Source of the DNA: Laburnicola sp. R22_1
Taxonomy: Eukaryota; Ascomycota; Dothideomycetes; Pleosporales; Didymosphaeriaceae
Reading direction: 5' to 3'
DNA: 64,000 nt
Assembly (NCBI GenBank): GCA_014281115.1
Contig: JACONQ010000013.1
Span: forward strand, 1,664,501-1,728,500
Made by a program: the position numbers and the translations under genes. The notes under the pieces are model-generated. The model was not told where the DNA came from, did no database searches, and saw nothing but the letters and a program-made list of their open reading frames with translations. Position 1 is the stretch's first letter; every line of letters begins with the position of its first letter. Positions 43,206 through 55,640 of the stretch are shown here, in pieces.

Positions 43206-46200
43206 AGCAGAGGTTAGCTGCGGGAGCGGCACTGTTGAATTAGAGCAGGGCCTGCATTAAAGTGATGCGCACGGAGTATGTAACTCGGCACAAACGGCGA
43301 ACCTGATTGGACTGGATTATCCGCTCATTGCTGATCAAACCACGTGCCAAGTGCTGCACTCTGTGCGTGCGTGCCTGACGCGTCCGAACTGCCCTCAACT
43401 TGACGTTGCTCTATCTGTTTTGACAGACTAGCAAGACCCGCAGCTTCGCTAAACAACTACCTACCTACATAGCATGCAGATTGCATTGTCATTATGTAGA
43501 ACAACACGTAAACCGCGCACATATGAATGCAAGTGCTATCGAGGCTCATATAACACCCCCTACGGATACACACACATAGCTTCGCTTCCCCAGATGGCAT
43601 CCTACTAGAGGATCCAGGTGAAGCGAAAGGCACCTAAAAAGCCACCAACACCGGGGAACCCTCTTATTTCCTCAGCTCCACGTTGTAACAAAAAAAACAC
43701 CCGAATTGTTGCACCAACCACAACACGCCCGCCCACACTGCCAGCCTCGGGCTAGTGACTCAGCACAAAACGGCGCCGTATGATGACGATCCCGGGCTAT
43801 TCGCAAAGTAGGGAAGATCCTGGTTTGTGGTCATCTGGTCTCGCCAACTCGAACTCGATGCTGTGCTGGAAGCGCCAAGATCAGGCGCCATGTGCTTCAG
43901 GTAAAGCCTGTGTAATGCGGAGTAGGGGTACGGGAATTGCCGCTTCGCTTTGATGAGGCCGTGTACTACTACTGTACCTACCGGTACGTGCGCATACCTA
44001 TCTGTGGTACCCAGGCGTAAGGTACGATGATGTTGGGTAGGTACGAGCCGAGTCGAGACGAGACGCGTACTACGTGCTACGACCTTCTGACTGCCAGGAA
44101 CCCGACCGTTTTGCAACCTCATCATCGTGTATCGCAGACATGTAATGTATAGGTAGGTGGTACGTATGTTGTGTTTTGGCCACGATTGGAGCCGCTCATC
44201 GGTGCCAGCCGTTGCGCAGCTGCTACAAAAGGTGCTATCGAACAAAGTTCGGGACGTTTCTGCACGCACGCACGCACACCTCACGCCCGCACACGCGCAC
44301 TACTGATTGCAGCTCTTGTTGCTGTTTAAAACTTCCCACGCCTGTTGTTCGCTTGCTTATACCCGGGTGAACCCGAGCCCAGTCTGGAGAGATTGAAGTA
44401 GGTACCTTACATACATGTGTACAATAGCGGGTACATGTACACGTTGCAAAGGACGCGCATGTGAGAAAAACGGTAGCATATCGGTACCTACCTATATACC
44501 TAAGTACCGGGACTAGATTCCGTGGCTGGGGAGCGTCAAGTGGTGGTGGTATCCAGGACGCAAAAGCAAGTCCCAAAAAGCATAAATCCATTTCGGTCCC
44601 ACTCCTTTCCCTTCCAGGCTTCTTCCATCCATCCGACCGTACATCCTTCATCCCAGTGACTCATCCGCCTTATGATGTACCCCAGGTACCGATAACCTTT
44701 CTCCAAAGACAACGCCCCCATGTCGACCCAAACCACGCCGCGCAAACTCAACCAACCCGCCAGCCAGCGATCCTCAAATGCAATCGTCCGTCCTCCCTTC
44801 AAAATACTCCGAAGCATCGAACAATCGAGAAAATCGTAAAAAAGCAATAAAGTCTCTCGCTGCAAAGAGAAAATGCTCGTATTGGGACTTGCTCGGTAGA
44901 TGCATAGGGTTCAGGTTCGGGTCCAATAATGAGACCGGCCACTTTGAAGTTTGATCTCGCTGGATTTGCCTTTTGAGGGGTTGGTTGACAATATAATGAT
45001 TTTCTTTTAGGGGAGGGGTTCTCGATCGCGTTTGCCATTTGGTCGATTTTTCGATAGAACGTCGTATTGCAGACAATGCGTACAATCTGGTCCAGTCCAG
45101 TCTTGGATGATTCTTGTTTCGGCTGGCACTCCTCGCCGCGTTTGCTGCACAGTACATGGGTAGGTGCCTACCTGACCCCATCGTCAAGCCTCATCCATCT
45201 CGCTTAGCGACGGTATGTACTCATCCACGATGGATCCACACTAGAACTCCGCAAACCATCCAAACACCCAACCCGCAATGGTATCAACCTAAACACTTGC
45301 ACACACAGACAATAGTCACCAAAAGCGTCGCGCAACCATCGGTTGGTCGGCCAGTCGGTCGTACCACAGACCCCGCATTTTCGCAACCCACACACTGCAA
45401 CCCCATGGGCCCATGCCCCATGCAAAATGCATCCTGCAAGCACGGAGCACAATCCTTACATCAGGAACTGCCGGCTGTCCGACTGCATCCTTGCCCTTTC
45501 CTTGTCCTTGCCCCTGTCCCTGTTCCCTGCTTTCTTGCCGTCCGCGTCTGATACCTACTGTAAATTATCCCTGCCTGCAGCAAACCCACCGCATATGCGA
45601 TCCGAAAGCCGGGAAATGGAACCATGCACCCCAGAGTCCAACAGGTCAGTAACGGTACGGTACTCGGGAGTCGGGAGTCAGTTTTGTTGTTCTTGTTCTT
45701 GTTCTTGGTGTGTTTGTTTTGTTTGTTTGTCGTCGTCGTCTGATGATGGCCCATGGGCAAACAAAGCGGTTGCTTTAGTAGTGTACATACGCAACCGTTT
45801 ATTCGTCTATTTTCCTACCAGGTGCCCAGCCTACCTACCTACCTAATAACTATGATGATCATGAAAGAAAAGCCATGTACATACATATCCACAGCTTGGC
45901 AGCGAGCAGCACAGAACATAATCTCGTCTTGTCTCGGGAGACAAGGCCGTCTGGCGTTTGATTTGCACGCCACACGCACCCCCGCGCCCACGCAGGGAAG
46001 CCCATCAGCCTTCAGGCACAGGTACATGTACATACACACACACTCGCCAATTTGTGGGCCACCCAACACAGGAATTGAAATGAGGCTACCTATCTGCGGC
46101 TGCGCTCAGCGCGCTGTCAAGGAAAAAACGCCACACATGCCACTCCAATGTCTGGAGTACAGCACGGTCCGGTACGGTACGGTACGTACGGTGCCTGGTC

Positions 46201-46911
46201 GCTAAGGGATTGGATGTGAACACCTCGTCGTGCACGTCACGTCACGACTATACTATGTAGAGTTCGTCGACTGACAGTGACTGTATGCAGTGACTGTGTA
46301 GGCATGCATGCATGCGTGTCGCATACCTGGTCGACTGCGGAGATCCGGCCCCTAAGGAACGTATTGCGGTCCGTTAATTTGAGGCCATGTTCAACTGATG
46401 ATACGCGGAAATGAGACGAGGGCGCGTGTTTTTGATGCGTGCGCGGTACCGACGCAGAACCAACTGATTTCATCAATCAAGCACGATGCAAGCGCCGTGG
46501 TATTCGCACTCGTGTTTTCTGGGCCCTTGTAGAATATGGTACAATCCATCCATGCACTAAATACAGCAAGACGTGACGGTTGTGACATCCGAGGATAGAT
46601 TCACGCCCCTTCTCCGCTTGTCCAACCAAACCAAAATCATTCGTCCTATGCCTTGTACCGTGAAGTCCAAACCTCCCCAGCGCCGCGCTTTCGTTCAGTA
46701 CCTTTTTCCTGTTTACTATAGACAATAATGTGTGAAGTTAAATATGCATAACGAAGAGAAGACATTTGCGATGAATTTCAACCCAAAAGCAGTAAACGTC
46801 GCATAGATGACGCGATATGGTGCGGTGCAAATAAGCACCTGTGGCGAGCCAACCGGTTCCCTGTAGTTCTGGCCACGCGGTTATCTTGAAGCGAAATTGG
46901 CACAGGACCTC
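43206..46911. other. 3.7 kb without recognisable gene
   Basis: Base composition is normal but no frame shows a protein family or a credible exon chain. Rich in simple motifs: ACCTACCTAC and GGTAC tracts (about 43460, 43975, 44475, 45835, 46170), GTTCTT runs near 45690 and CACGCACG near 44270. It may hold a long 3' untranslated region for the downstream transcription factor gene, a non-coding RNA, or old degraded sequence. Confidence 0.4.
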
Positions 46912-49777
46912 TTATCCGCTTTGCCCGCTCAAGAAATAGTCCAACTCCGACGGTCCTCCGCGGCTGACTTCATTCTCGGCCAGCTGCTCCAGCAAGCTCA
47001 AGAACGGGTCTTTGTCGGGGTCCGTATGCACAGACCCACCTGACGTGCTCGCAGCTCCAGGCGTAGGTTGCTGGTCATAGGGAGTCGGCATGTTCAGCAT
47101 AGGGTCAAATGCGACAGGGTTTGACGGATCCTGTGGCTGTGGTGGTGGCGGATGAGCCTGTGTATGACCAGGGGTAGGCGTTGGCGCTAAACTCGCCATC
47201 TGTGGGAGCGGCGAAAACGTGAAATTGGGTGAAAACGGCAGACTGAGTCCATTCAGAGAAGTGTTGTTGTTTGAAATTCCGTTGGTAGAGCCGCTTGCGG
47301 GGGATGGTGTTAACGGTGGCCCTGAGTTTGCGGGGGACGGAGCTCGGTTCGTGGCAGCTCCAGCCGAGGCCGAGGATTCCTTCCGGTCTGACGTGACAGG
47401 GTGCGTCGCAGATGTTGGCGTGGGTGGCGGTGGATGAGCAGCCTGTGCGGAACTTCTGAGCGAGCTCATCGTATTAGCCCGTCGCTTCTTGTTAGGTCGT
47501 CCATTTGAGTACATGCTACTAGACGGCACGGACGGAGATGGGTGGTAGAGGTTCGGGTTAGCAACCCCCGGGTTCATGTGGACGCTGTTACGCTGGTCTA
47601 CATTGTACGCGGGCAAGCTATAGCGAGTTAGCTAGAGCGTACGGTAGAATTGCAAATGGCCCACCTTTCATGGATTACTTCTACCGGGATGTCGGTGAAG
47701 ATGACATGGGCACCATCAAAGACGTGTCCCGGATACCGGTCGAAGAAATCTTCTAGCTGGAAAACAGGCGAGAAGCGCATTGGGTTGCTTGCCAACGATT
47801 TTACAAGTTCCGAATGACAGCCATAGATGTTCTGCAGAGTCTCCCGTTGGTGCTGCACGCTCGCCCACATGAACCGGAGGTCAGATAATTGTTGCATCTC
47901 CCGCGATAAAAACTCCGGGCTGACGGAAAAGACTTCTCCTTCCTGTCCGCGATAGTGCGCTCCGTGGACATGGATGGTACCTGCAGTGCAGACACAGTAG
48001 CCGACAAAGGCCGGCCAGTCAATGATGGAAGAAGCTTTGCCTATTTCGACCAGTTCAGCGATTGCATTCGCATGTAGAAAGCACAGGTTTGTTGCTTCAA
48101 TTTGCCATGATTGGTGTTGCGAAGAACCCGAGAGCTCGGCTAGATCCACGGGTAAAAATGGGCGATAGATGAGACAATGTACGAGGTGGTAGACTAGCTT
48201 GCTGAGAACCAGTATTGTGCTGTTGGGCTGGCCAAATAGTGCCTCGATCGAAGTAAACGTATCTTGCGTCTCAGATGCCCAGATGTCGAGTTCCTGTCGG
48301 ATTTTGGAGAGGTTGGAAAGCGAGTGCCAAGGGAAATGCGAGTCGCCCTTGACCCCGCCGGCTGCGAGGTACCGGTTTGTTATACCCAGGATTTTTGCTA
48401 TGCCGATCAGCATACCCATGCTTCCCTGCCCAGCTCGTCCACCCGCCATGTATTGTAGATTTGAGCCGTTCGGAAAATAGTCGCCTTCGAGTAACATGCC
48501 GCCTGGGTGCAGCTGCCATGACGGCAAGCGAAGAACAATGGATTCATCCGTAATTAGAGAAGGGCGTTTGGAGCCTGCAGATGCGAAGCGGTCCATGAGG
48601 TAGCAAGACCAAAATAGACGTCGTCGGCCCTCGCGTTCACCTTGGGAGACTTTGAGCGCGAGCGGCAGTTCGCGATGAAGATCAAGCGCAAACGCCATGC
48701 TGATGGCAGAAGCTAGAAGACGATTAGCGGTGAATATCCTCCGAGACGAGGGTACGTACTCAGCAGCATGTACGTCTTCTTCCCTTTACCCAGCTGGAAG
48801 TTCGCTTGTGCAAGGATCATCAGGGCTTGCAGGGCTTCAACACAGGGCTCGTCAATGTCAAGCTCCATGCGCGCTCGGCGTGCATATTCGTCGCTCATTC
48901 TCACAGCGGTATTGTACCCGCCGAAATGGGGAGTGTATCTGGGAAAGGATGATTAATTGGAATGCGACGACCATGTGGCACGGAAACCTACCGAGCACTG
49001 ACTGCATATATAGCGTAGGCTAAGTACGAGGGTAGCTGATTGGCCTGTAAGCGTTGCCTGGTCGTCGTTTCGTCCAGAATGTGATAGGGCTTCCCATGAA
49101 GCCTGGCGAAGTAGGTGTCGAGGAGTAGGTCCGGGACCAGGCTTGGTGTTTGCAAGCTAGCAGACACAATTAGCTACTTTTGCAAACGCTCTAGATAGGC
49201 ATTGATTATAGGCACCTTGGTTCGATGGGGGACATCAATTGCTGCTTTCCCGCGTTGGGGACATTGGGGGTGATTTCGAGTATGGGACGGGATAGTGGTG
49301 CGGCCGCTGCGCTCTCGCCCTCGGGCGGACCTTCCTCGGCCATGTCGTCCTCTATGGCACTGTCGCTCTTTCCCTCGGAATGCAAACGCTTCTCCAGGCC
49401 ATCGACGCGCTTGAGGAGAGCCTCGAGCACGTCGGTCTTCGGGCCGCGCTTCTTGGGGACAGCATCTGAGGGGGCTCGTCAGACCAATGCTTAGACGCGG
49501 GGAGAGACGGACGGCCTACCGTAGATGCAAGGACAGTTAAAGACCTGGCAGGCCTCGCACGTCGGCCGGGTCCGGTTGCACTTGATCTGGAGCAGCGTCA
49601 GCCGTGGGCTTCATCATGGGCAGCGGGCAGGCGGCGGGCTACCTTGCGCTTGCGGCAGCTCTTGCAGTTCATGGCCTCGCGCGGCTCGTTGGAGACGCGG
49701 CGGGTGGGCAGGCGGTCGATGCCGATCTGAGGTCTCGACATGGCGGAGACGGATGAGTGTAGGACCTGGGTGGACAT
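46912..49777 (-). CDS. Zn2Cys6 transcription factor with fungal_trans middle domain
   Basis: Seven exons (49777-49643, 49586-49520, 49465-49216, 49156-48992, 48938-48760, 48712-47665, 47617-46912) encode 849 residues; all junctions are GT-AG and in phase. The zinc cluster spans the first intron: Cys38, 41, 48, 55, 58, 65 ([29 protein letters not shown]). Then a linker and coiled coil, [20 protein letters not shown]. The middle region [20 protein letters not shown] to [20 protein letters not shown] is the usual fungal-specific regulatory domain. The C-terminus is Pro/Ser/Asn-rich and ends with an acidic helix [20 protein letters not shown], a likely activation region. Targets unknown. ATG 49741 is an alternative start. 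Confidence 0.88.
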
Positions 49778-50826
49778 GAGGAGCTGCACAGAGGGACAAG
49801 AGGCATCGCTGGCTCGAGGCAGTAGGCGATCTCGAAACGACGGGAAATGCAGAGGTCAGATCGAGGTACAAATTAAGGCCTCGGGCGTCCGCACGCTGCG
49901 CACAGGGCAGTGGGGAACAGGCAGGGTGCCGCTCATGAGCGACGGGGGACCAGGGCTCACGCACTGCGGGAGCGCGGGCGCTGCTACGAATCAGTAGTGC
50001 GGCCACGACCAGGAGTCCTGGACGAGTCCTGGACAGGAGCGGAGCGGCAGCAGCAGCAGCAGCGTGGGAAAAGCTGGCGCGGGCACATGACGATGGCGGG
50101 CTACCTGGATGCGGCAGTTGAGTGCTTGCGTGCTAGGGTGCGGAGAGCGTTTGTGACAACGGTGTGGCAGACACATGGGTGCTTGCATCCCGGTCCCGCC
50201 TAGGTCGGAATGGTTAGTAGTGGGTAGTAGTACTGTAGGAGTTGCTAGGAGGCAGGCCTCGGTTGCAGCCTGGCGCCGCAAGCCTGGCCGCCAGCCCTGG
50301 CCGCCTGCCACACGCAGCCAGCAATACAATAGTACAATTTGCACATCGGCGACTTTTAGATTGCCTGCCTAACCGCGTGCCTTCTAGACGCCTTCGAATC
50401 CGGGGTAAGCAGCACCGCGGCCGAATACCGCTTCTTTGCCAGGGGCAGGGGGCTAGGGGCTGGGGGGCCACACCACCACGCTGCGCTGCCAGCTCTGGCC
50501 TGGTGCGAGGCCGTTGACGCCCCCGGCCGCCTCTCTAGTACCATTAGGCCATCGCCCCGGCGTCGTGACTGCGTCTTGCCTGGGAGTCGCTGGCAGTCGC
50601 CCATCGCGACCTCGTATGTGGTGTGTACACACCTGATCGCTGAAATTGACCGCTACTTGGTTCGCATGAGGTCCCGTCGACGCGCCGGTACTCGAATCTT
50701 CACAGCAGCCCATCGAGCCCGCCCGTGGCGTCTGCTCATTTCGGCACGCCGCACGCTATGCAGTACACGCCATGTAACGCACCTTGAAGATGAAGCGGGT
50801 GTGGGTAGAGAGGGTAGTTGCAGAGT
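49778..50826. other. Intergenic
   Basis: Promoter side of the transcription factor and 3' side of the QutR-like gene. Has a CAG run near 50050; no gene supported. Confidence 0.45.
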
Positions 50827-52863
50827 TCAAAACAGGCCCCTGCCAGACGCTAGCTGTACAAAGTCGTAACACACATTCTGTCCCACCAACATCCGTATCA
50901 TTTCCACCGTCGTCCACGCGGACACATCTGCGCTCCCGTACGCTGTCCATCCCGCTGATGTCGCCATGGCCAGCGGGTCGACTTTTCGAGGCCCCCTGGC
51001 TAGATCGACGAATACTTTACCTGGCGACCGGATGCCCCCATGCCCGTTGGTGCTGCCGTTCCTCCCATTCACCCGATAGTGCTTCAGCAGCGGCACCACC
51101 AGCAGCGACTTCTCAGCAGGCAGCGCCGAGATGATGACGAACGGCTGCTCCAACCGCTTCATGTCCTCGATGGACCGAACCGGCTCCACATCAGCTGCGA
51201 GCGAACCTTTTGCCTTGAACCCGATGGTATACACCGGACCAATGCCTAGACTCTTCAATGCGTAGATCGAAGCTGATGCGTCCGACTCAGAGTTTGCCAG
51301 CAACAACGCTGCTCGCCCGCTGTACGCCGACGGTACAAAGTCACGCGTCAAAGTGGCGCGGATCCCCTTCCACGTCGCGTTGTCGCCGACGAAGACCGAC
51401 TGCCCATTCTCCTGTCGAACCAATACCGCATCAACTTGTCCGATTGCACGCGCAGCTGTGGACAAGGTCGGCAGGTAAGGCGCAGATGCTGCCACTAGAG
51501 GAGGACTGATGTACGCCCCTCCAAAGTGGGGTCGACGCAGAATGTACTCAATCGACGCTTTAGGTGCGCGCTCTGCGAACATGAACTGGTGCGGCAAGCT
51601 AAGCTCATTGAAACACTTTTCAAAGAACATGGCCTGCGATGTGGACCTGAAGCTTCCGATGCCGTAAATGTCTAGCTTAGGCATTTGGCCCATGCTGTGA
51701 AGAGCCGAGTTTATCTGGGCGGCGCTTAATTGGCCTGGCGCCGCGATCATGGGCAACAGCGGGTGCGTGATCGGGGTGAAAATTTTATTCATGGTCCTGG
51801 TCAATTGACCGACCGGTCCCATGTTCAGACCGGAGAATGGTGGGTGGGAGTACTTGGTCTGGATAGTGGTCCGAAAATACTCCAGCTCCATGTTCTCCTG
51901 CATCGAGTTGACCAGCACGTACATCTTGACCACGTCCCCATACACCGCTCCGCGTTCAAAGAGAGCCATCGTCTCTGGCGCCGTCCACTTAAACTTGCCC
52001 GAGAAGTCGTGGAATGCAGAAATGATCTTGCTGCAGCCCTTTTGCTCGGCTAATTTGCGCCGGATCTCTTCGGGGAGCCACAGTTCGACGTCGATGTACT
52101 CGCAACCCCACTGGATAGCGCGCGTAAGGTATTTGTAGAAAAGGCCTGGGTCATCCATGGGGAATCGGCCATTTTCATTTGTACACCTCGTCGTGTAGAT
52201 GATGGGCAGCTCCGTCCGCTGTCGCAGCATCATTACTTGTTCTCCGACATACTTCAAGCTGGGTATCTTGCTGACACTTCCATCCGGCAGAGGTTCTTCC
52301 AAGAGGTCCACTCTGATTTCCAATGCGTCTGCGCCCACGGACAGGATGTCGAGGTTCGGAAGCGCGGCGCGGATATCAGGAAAGGTCGTGGATATGAGCG
52401 TGGTGCGCGCTTTCTTTGTGAGGTCCCGATGGGGGCTGATTTGTCCTAGGATCAGAGACAGGAAGCGGGCGACGTCTCTGCGGAAGAAGGTCGACACCGT
52501 GTACAGATACTCGTAATCGCAGTTTTCGGTGATGGTGTCGTCGCGCGGATGCGGCCCGTCGATGCAGTGCGTGTTGATCAATATGCGGGAGCGATCCCAA
52601 CTGGTCGCCTGTGATGCAAGCATGGTGTTGCGCAGGCCGTAGATGGTCGACTTGGGGCCTGCCTTGACTTGATCGACCGAAGTCGCCGTCTCCCACGGCT
52701 GTCCGAGCACGTCTGCAAAGACGCCAACAATGTCCTCCTCGCCCTCGCCATGGAGGAGCAGCAGGGCCGGCCGCTCGTCGCCGGGGACGCCCTGGACCTC
52801 GATGGAGCCGACCTCCCTGAGCCGCGACGTGGTGACGCTCTCGGCCTGCGTCATGGTCGCCAT
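50827..52863 (-). CDS. QutR-like protein (AROM C-terminal-half homologue)
   Basis: A 678-residue single-exon protein with a type I 3-dehydroquinate dehydratase domain (about 152-375) and a shikimate-dehydrogenase-like domain (about 392-678). In the first, LEIRVDLLEE, SAFHDFSGKFKW (His285) and YGDVVKMYVLV (Lys313) keep the Glu, His and Schiff-base Lys positions of active enzymes; THPLLPMIAAPGQLSAAQIN is the AROM-type domain join. The second keeps LDIYGIGSFRSTSQA in place of the usual start. Family members include the quinate pathway repressor (A. nidulans QutR, Neurospora qa-1S). Those also have a shikimate-kinase-like domain; here the 150 N-terminal residues show no P-loop. Whether it represses, catalyses or both is open. 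Confidence 0.82.
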   Translation of the reverse strand: MATMTQAESVTTSRLREVGSIEVQGVPGDERPALLLLHGEGEEDIVGVFADVLGQPWETATSVDQVKAGPKSTIYGLRNTMLASQATSWDRSRILINTHCIDGPHPRDDTITENCDYEYLYTVSTFFRRDVARFLSLILGQISPHRDLTKKARTTLISTTFPDIRAALPNLDILSVGADALEIRVDLLEEPLPDGSVSKIPSLKYVGEQVMMLRQRTELPIIYTTRCTNENGRFPMDDPGLFYKYLTRAIQWGCEYIDVELWLPEEIRRKLAEQKGCSKIISAFHDFSGKFKWTAPETMALFERGAVYGDVVKMYVLVNSMQENMELEYFRTTIQTKYSHPPFSGLNMGPVGQLTRTMNKIFTPITHPLLPMIAAPGQLSAAQINSALHSMGQMPKLDIYGIGSFRSTSQAMFFEKCFNELSLPHQFMFAERAPKASIEYILRRPHFGGAYISPPLVAASAPYLPTLSTAARAIGQVDAVLVRQENGQSVFVGDNATWKGIRATLTRDFVPSAYSGRAALLLANSESDASASIYALKSLGIGPVYTIGFKAKGSLAADVEPVRSIEDMKRLEQPFVIISALPAEKSLLVVPLLKHYRVNGRNGSTNGHGGIRSPGKVFVDLARGPRKVDPLAMATSAGWTAYGSADVSAWTTVEMIRMLVGQNVCYDFVQLASGRGLF

Positions 52864-53714
52864 GTGCGGCGGTGGACTGGTGAAGTGTAGCTGCGCAGGC
52901 GCCCGTCTTAGCCGTACACGTTGAAGCCGTTGATGCGGAGCTGGATTTCGGCGAGGATGCGGCGGGAGGTCTTCAGCTGGCAGCAGTCGAGCAGAGTCCC
53001 TACCATCTCCGGATGCGCGTCTGGACGGTGGCTGGTGTGGGAATCCAGTGTGAACTGGGGGGAACGGGGGGGTCGTCAGGCCGCGTGAACGGGCAGCGTC
53101 GTCTGGCGCAGAGGGTATAAAACGAAATGGGGATCCCGATGGAGAGATGTAAGAAGACTATGATAACGAGGCAGGGCCGGGTTGTGAGATTCGGAAACGC
53201 TCACAAAGTGCCGCACAATCCCGCACGATTCTCCGGTTCAAGTGCAAGCAAAGGGGTCGTATGGCTGGACTCTGAATATGCCGTCCGGACGAGCGCCAAG
53301 GCACGCACCTACCTCGGGCAGTTGTGCCTCTTGTGCATTTATCCCGTTCGCAGCAATGTCTCTCCACCAATGGCGCGCCAGCCTCGCGCCAACACGGCCT
53401 CGCGCTCTAGGCCTCTTTTCGGACACCTCTCCAGGGTTCCTCGCCCGCACCTCGCCAGCGCGCGTGGATTGGTGGACATTCATGGCCTCTACTGGCAGCT
53501 ATCGCGCCTTCACTCTGTTCTTACCACCTAGTTGAGACACGAGCCGGCTGCTGACGAGGGCTGCGAACCGCCCACGGCCGAGGCTGTCCTCGCATCGACG
53601 CCGAACTCTGAACGGCTCCCACAGTGGCCACCGCCCAGCCAGGATGGCCTCAGGGATGGGCAGGTCAAGCTTCTGTCCAGCCTCTAGACGTGCCTGTGGT
53701 GCGTGGCTGCTTCA
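52864..53714. other. Intergenic with a possible orphan 3' exon (minus strand)
   Basis: On the minus strand about 53048-52908 a frame preceded by a good acceptor (CCCCCCAG) reads FTLDSHTSHRPDAHPEMVGT and ends RILAEIQLRINGFNVYG before a stop. It looks protein-like but I recognise no family and find no upstream exon. The AT-rich block 0.7 kb upstream may have cut the gene. The rest shows nothing. Confidence 0.3.
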
Positions 53715-53855
53715 GCCCTACTAAGGCAACAGAGATAAAAGCCCTTAGTAAAATAGTTAATTATGTACTAATTATAATAGCTCTTAAGTAGGTCCTACTA
53801 GATAATTTTAGTATAGCTAATTATTTTATAGTAACTAATATTACTAACTATATAA

Positions 53856-53935
53856 CACTAAATTAACTACTTAGAAGTAGAATAATAAAGGCTTTTATTT
53901 TAAATAGTATAATATAAAAAGTTAAGCCTTCTCCC
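53856..53935 (+). repeat. Dispersed AT-block repeat, copy 3 (partial)
   Basis: CACTAAATTAACTACTTAGA, AAAGGCTTTTATTTTAAATA and a GTTAAGCCTTCT end; the 3' module is missing. Confidence 0.65.
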
Positions 53936-54994
53936 CAGGATCAATCCGTGATGTCACGTGATCCTAGACCGACTGTTTAACCAACTACCGTGTTATATAA
54001 TTAATAATTTCTTTAATAATATTTTTTACTATAATAATTATAATTATAATTATAATAGCAACTAATCTAACTATTTTATTACTCTCTTATAGTAGATTTT
54101 TCCTTGCAACTAGTAAGCTATATACTGCCCCTTAAGACCTTACTACTACTTATCTTCTCTATACTCTTTTTACTACTATTTACTCTTACCCTTATTACGT
54201 TACTACTTTTACTTCTTATTATTTTTATACGCCTATAAGATTTTAACTACTACTAAAAGCTTCTTTTACTATAGCTATGCGCATGCACTCTAGTAATATA
54301 TAAAAACTATCTTCTTCTTTTTTAATAATTACTTACTACTATATTATAGTCTATTCTCTAGCCTTATTAATAATATAATAGCAAAGAGCTATTATTATAA
54401 TATTTTTTTATTCGTTTTTATTAGGCTATTCTTACTATTATTATTATATAAATATTACTATATTATTGCTTAGGCCTTTATATAAAAGAATAGCCTTATA
54501 CTTAAAAATTTAAAGTTATATAAAAATAATATATAGCCTAAATAAATTATTACTTATAACCTCTATAATAGTATAATTAATCTAGTCTTTTAGTAGGCCT
54601 ACCTTAACTATATCTTGTAGCAAGTAGGCTAAATAGCTAATATTACTTAGCTAGTTATTTATGCTAATTTTAAATTCTCTAGTAGCTGTCTAACTATAGG
54701 TATTAGATAACTTAATTTTAGAATACTAGAAAGCTAGCTTACTATATATATTAAAGAAAATAAATTTTTTAGATATTATAGATATTATAAAAGGCAGACT
54801 TATATAATATACGTATAGTAAACTATAGTTATAACTCTACGCTCTACTATAGCTCTCTAATGGTCTAGTTAAGAGATAATATATAACTTAGTTATGCTAA
54901 ATAGTAAACTATTTATTAACTACTATTAACAATACTATTATACAAAATACTAATAATAAAATTATTGTTATTTTATATATATTATATTACTACT

Positions 54995-55100
54995 ACTATA
55001 TGCTAGATACTAAGTTATAGTGCCTTCTATTTTACTTCTCTCTATATATAGTGCAGACTTAACCTTAGTTAGAATCTTTACACAACGAAGATTTTTAATA
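54995..55100. repeat. RIP-altered homologue of the 36,149 repeat
   Basis: Aligns gap-free over 106 bp to 36149-36254. About 19 differences, of which all but a few are G-to-A or C-to-T relative to the 36 kb copy. Confidence 0.8.
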
Positions 55101-55243
55101 AAAAGTTAAGCCTTTTACTTAGTAAATATAAAGAGTATAAAAAGGTAATTACTACCTATAATATTAAATTACTAATTATTTTAGGAACATTATTAAATAC
55201 TTTTATAATTACTATTTTTAGCTTAACTAATAATTCTAATATG

Positions 55244-55350
55244 TGTTGTTAAACAACTACCTAGGAGTAAAACAACGAAGGCTTTTATCTTAAATAATAT
55301 AATAAAAAAAACAGAGCCTCCTATTTAGTAATTAAAAAGAGCGTAATAAT
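55244..55350 (+). repeat. Dispersed AT-block repeat, copy 4 (least mutated)
   Basis: Begins TGTTGTTAAACAACTACCTA and continues through ACAACGAAGGCTTTTATCTT to GAGCCTCCTATTTAGTAATT. It retains more C and G than the other copies, so it is closest to the ancestral sequence; the TGTTG start suggests an LTR or terminal-repeat end. Confidence 0.75.
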
Positions 55351-55449
55351 TTTAATATAAATATATATAAAAGTTAATAATAATAGTATACTACGCGCGC
55401 TAAGACTACTAAGCTTACTTAGTAGTCTAAATACGCGTTTTTTATAATT

Positions 55450-55512
55450 ACCTTTTTTTACTCTTTGTAATTACTAAATAGAAGGCTCTACTTTTTTTAT
55501 TATATTATTTGA
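55450..55512 (-). repeat. Dispersed AT-block repeat, copy 5 (inverted, partial)
   Basis: Reverse-oriented 3' module (TTACTAAATAGAAGGCTCTA and the following T run). Confidence 0.6.
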
Positions 55513-55527
55513 CTTTTTTTATAAGCA

Positions 55528-55637
55528 CCTTTTTACGCTCTTTTTAATCACTAAGTAAGGGGCTCTACTTTTTTTATTATATTATTTAGGATAGAAGCCT
55601 TTGTTGTTCTACCCCTAGGTAGATAATTTAATAATAT
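55528..55637 (-). repeat. Dispersed AT-block repeat, copy 6 (inverted)
   Basis: Reverse-oriented, nearly complete copy containing AAGCCTTTGTTGTTCTACCC, with relatively little C-to-T change. Confidence 0.7.
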
Positions 55638-55640
55638 ATA

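Noticed and set aside
43760..44284. 174-codon minus-strand frame
   Set aside because: Composition driven by simple repeats, no recognisable motif, no supporting exon structure.
53127..53531. 134-codon plus-strand frame
   Set aside because: No family resemblance; overlapping frames on the other strand are equally open.
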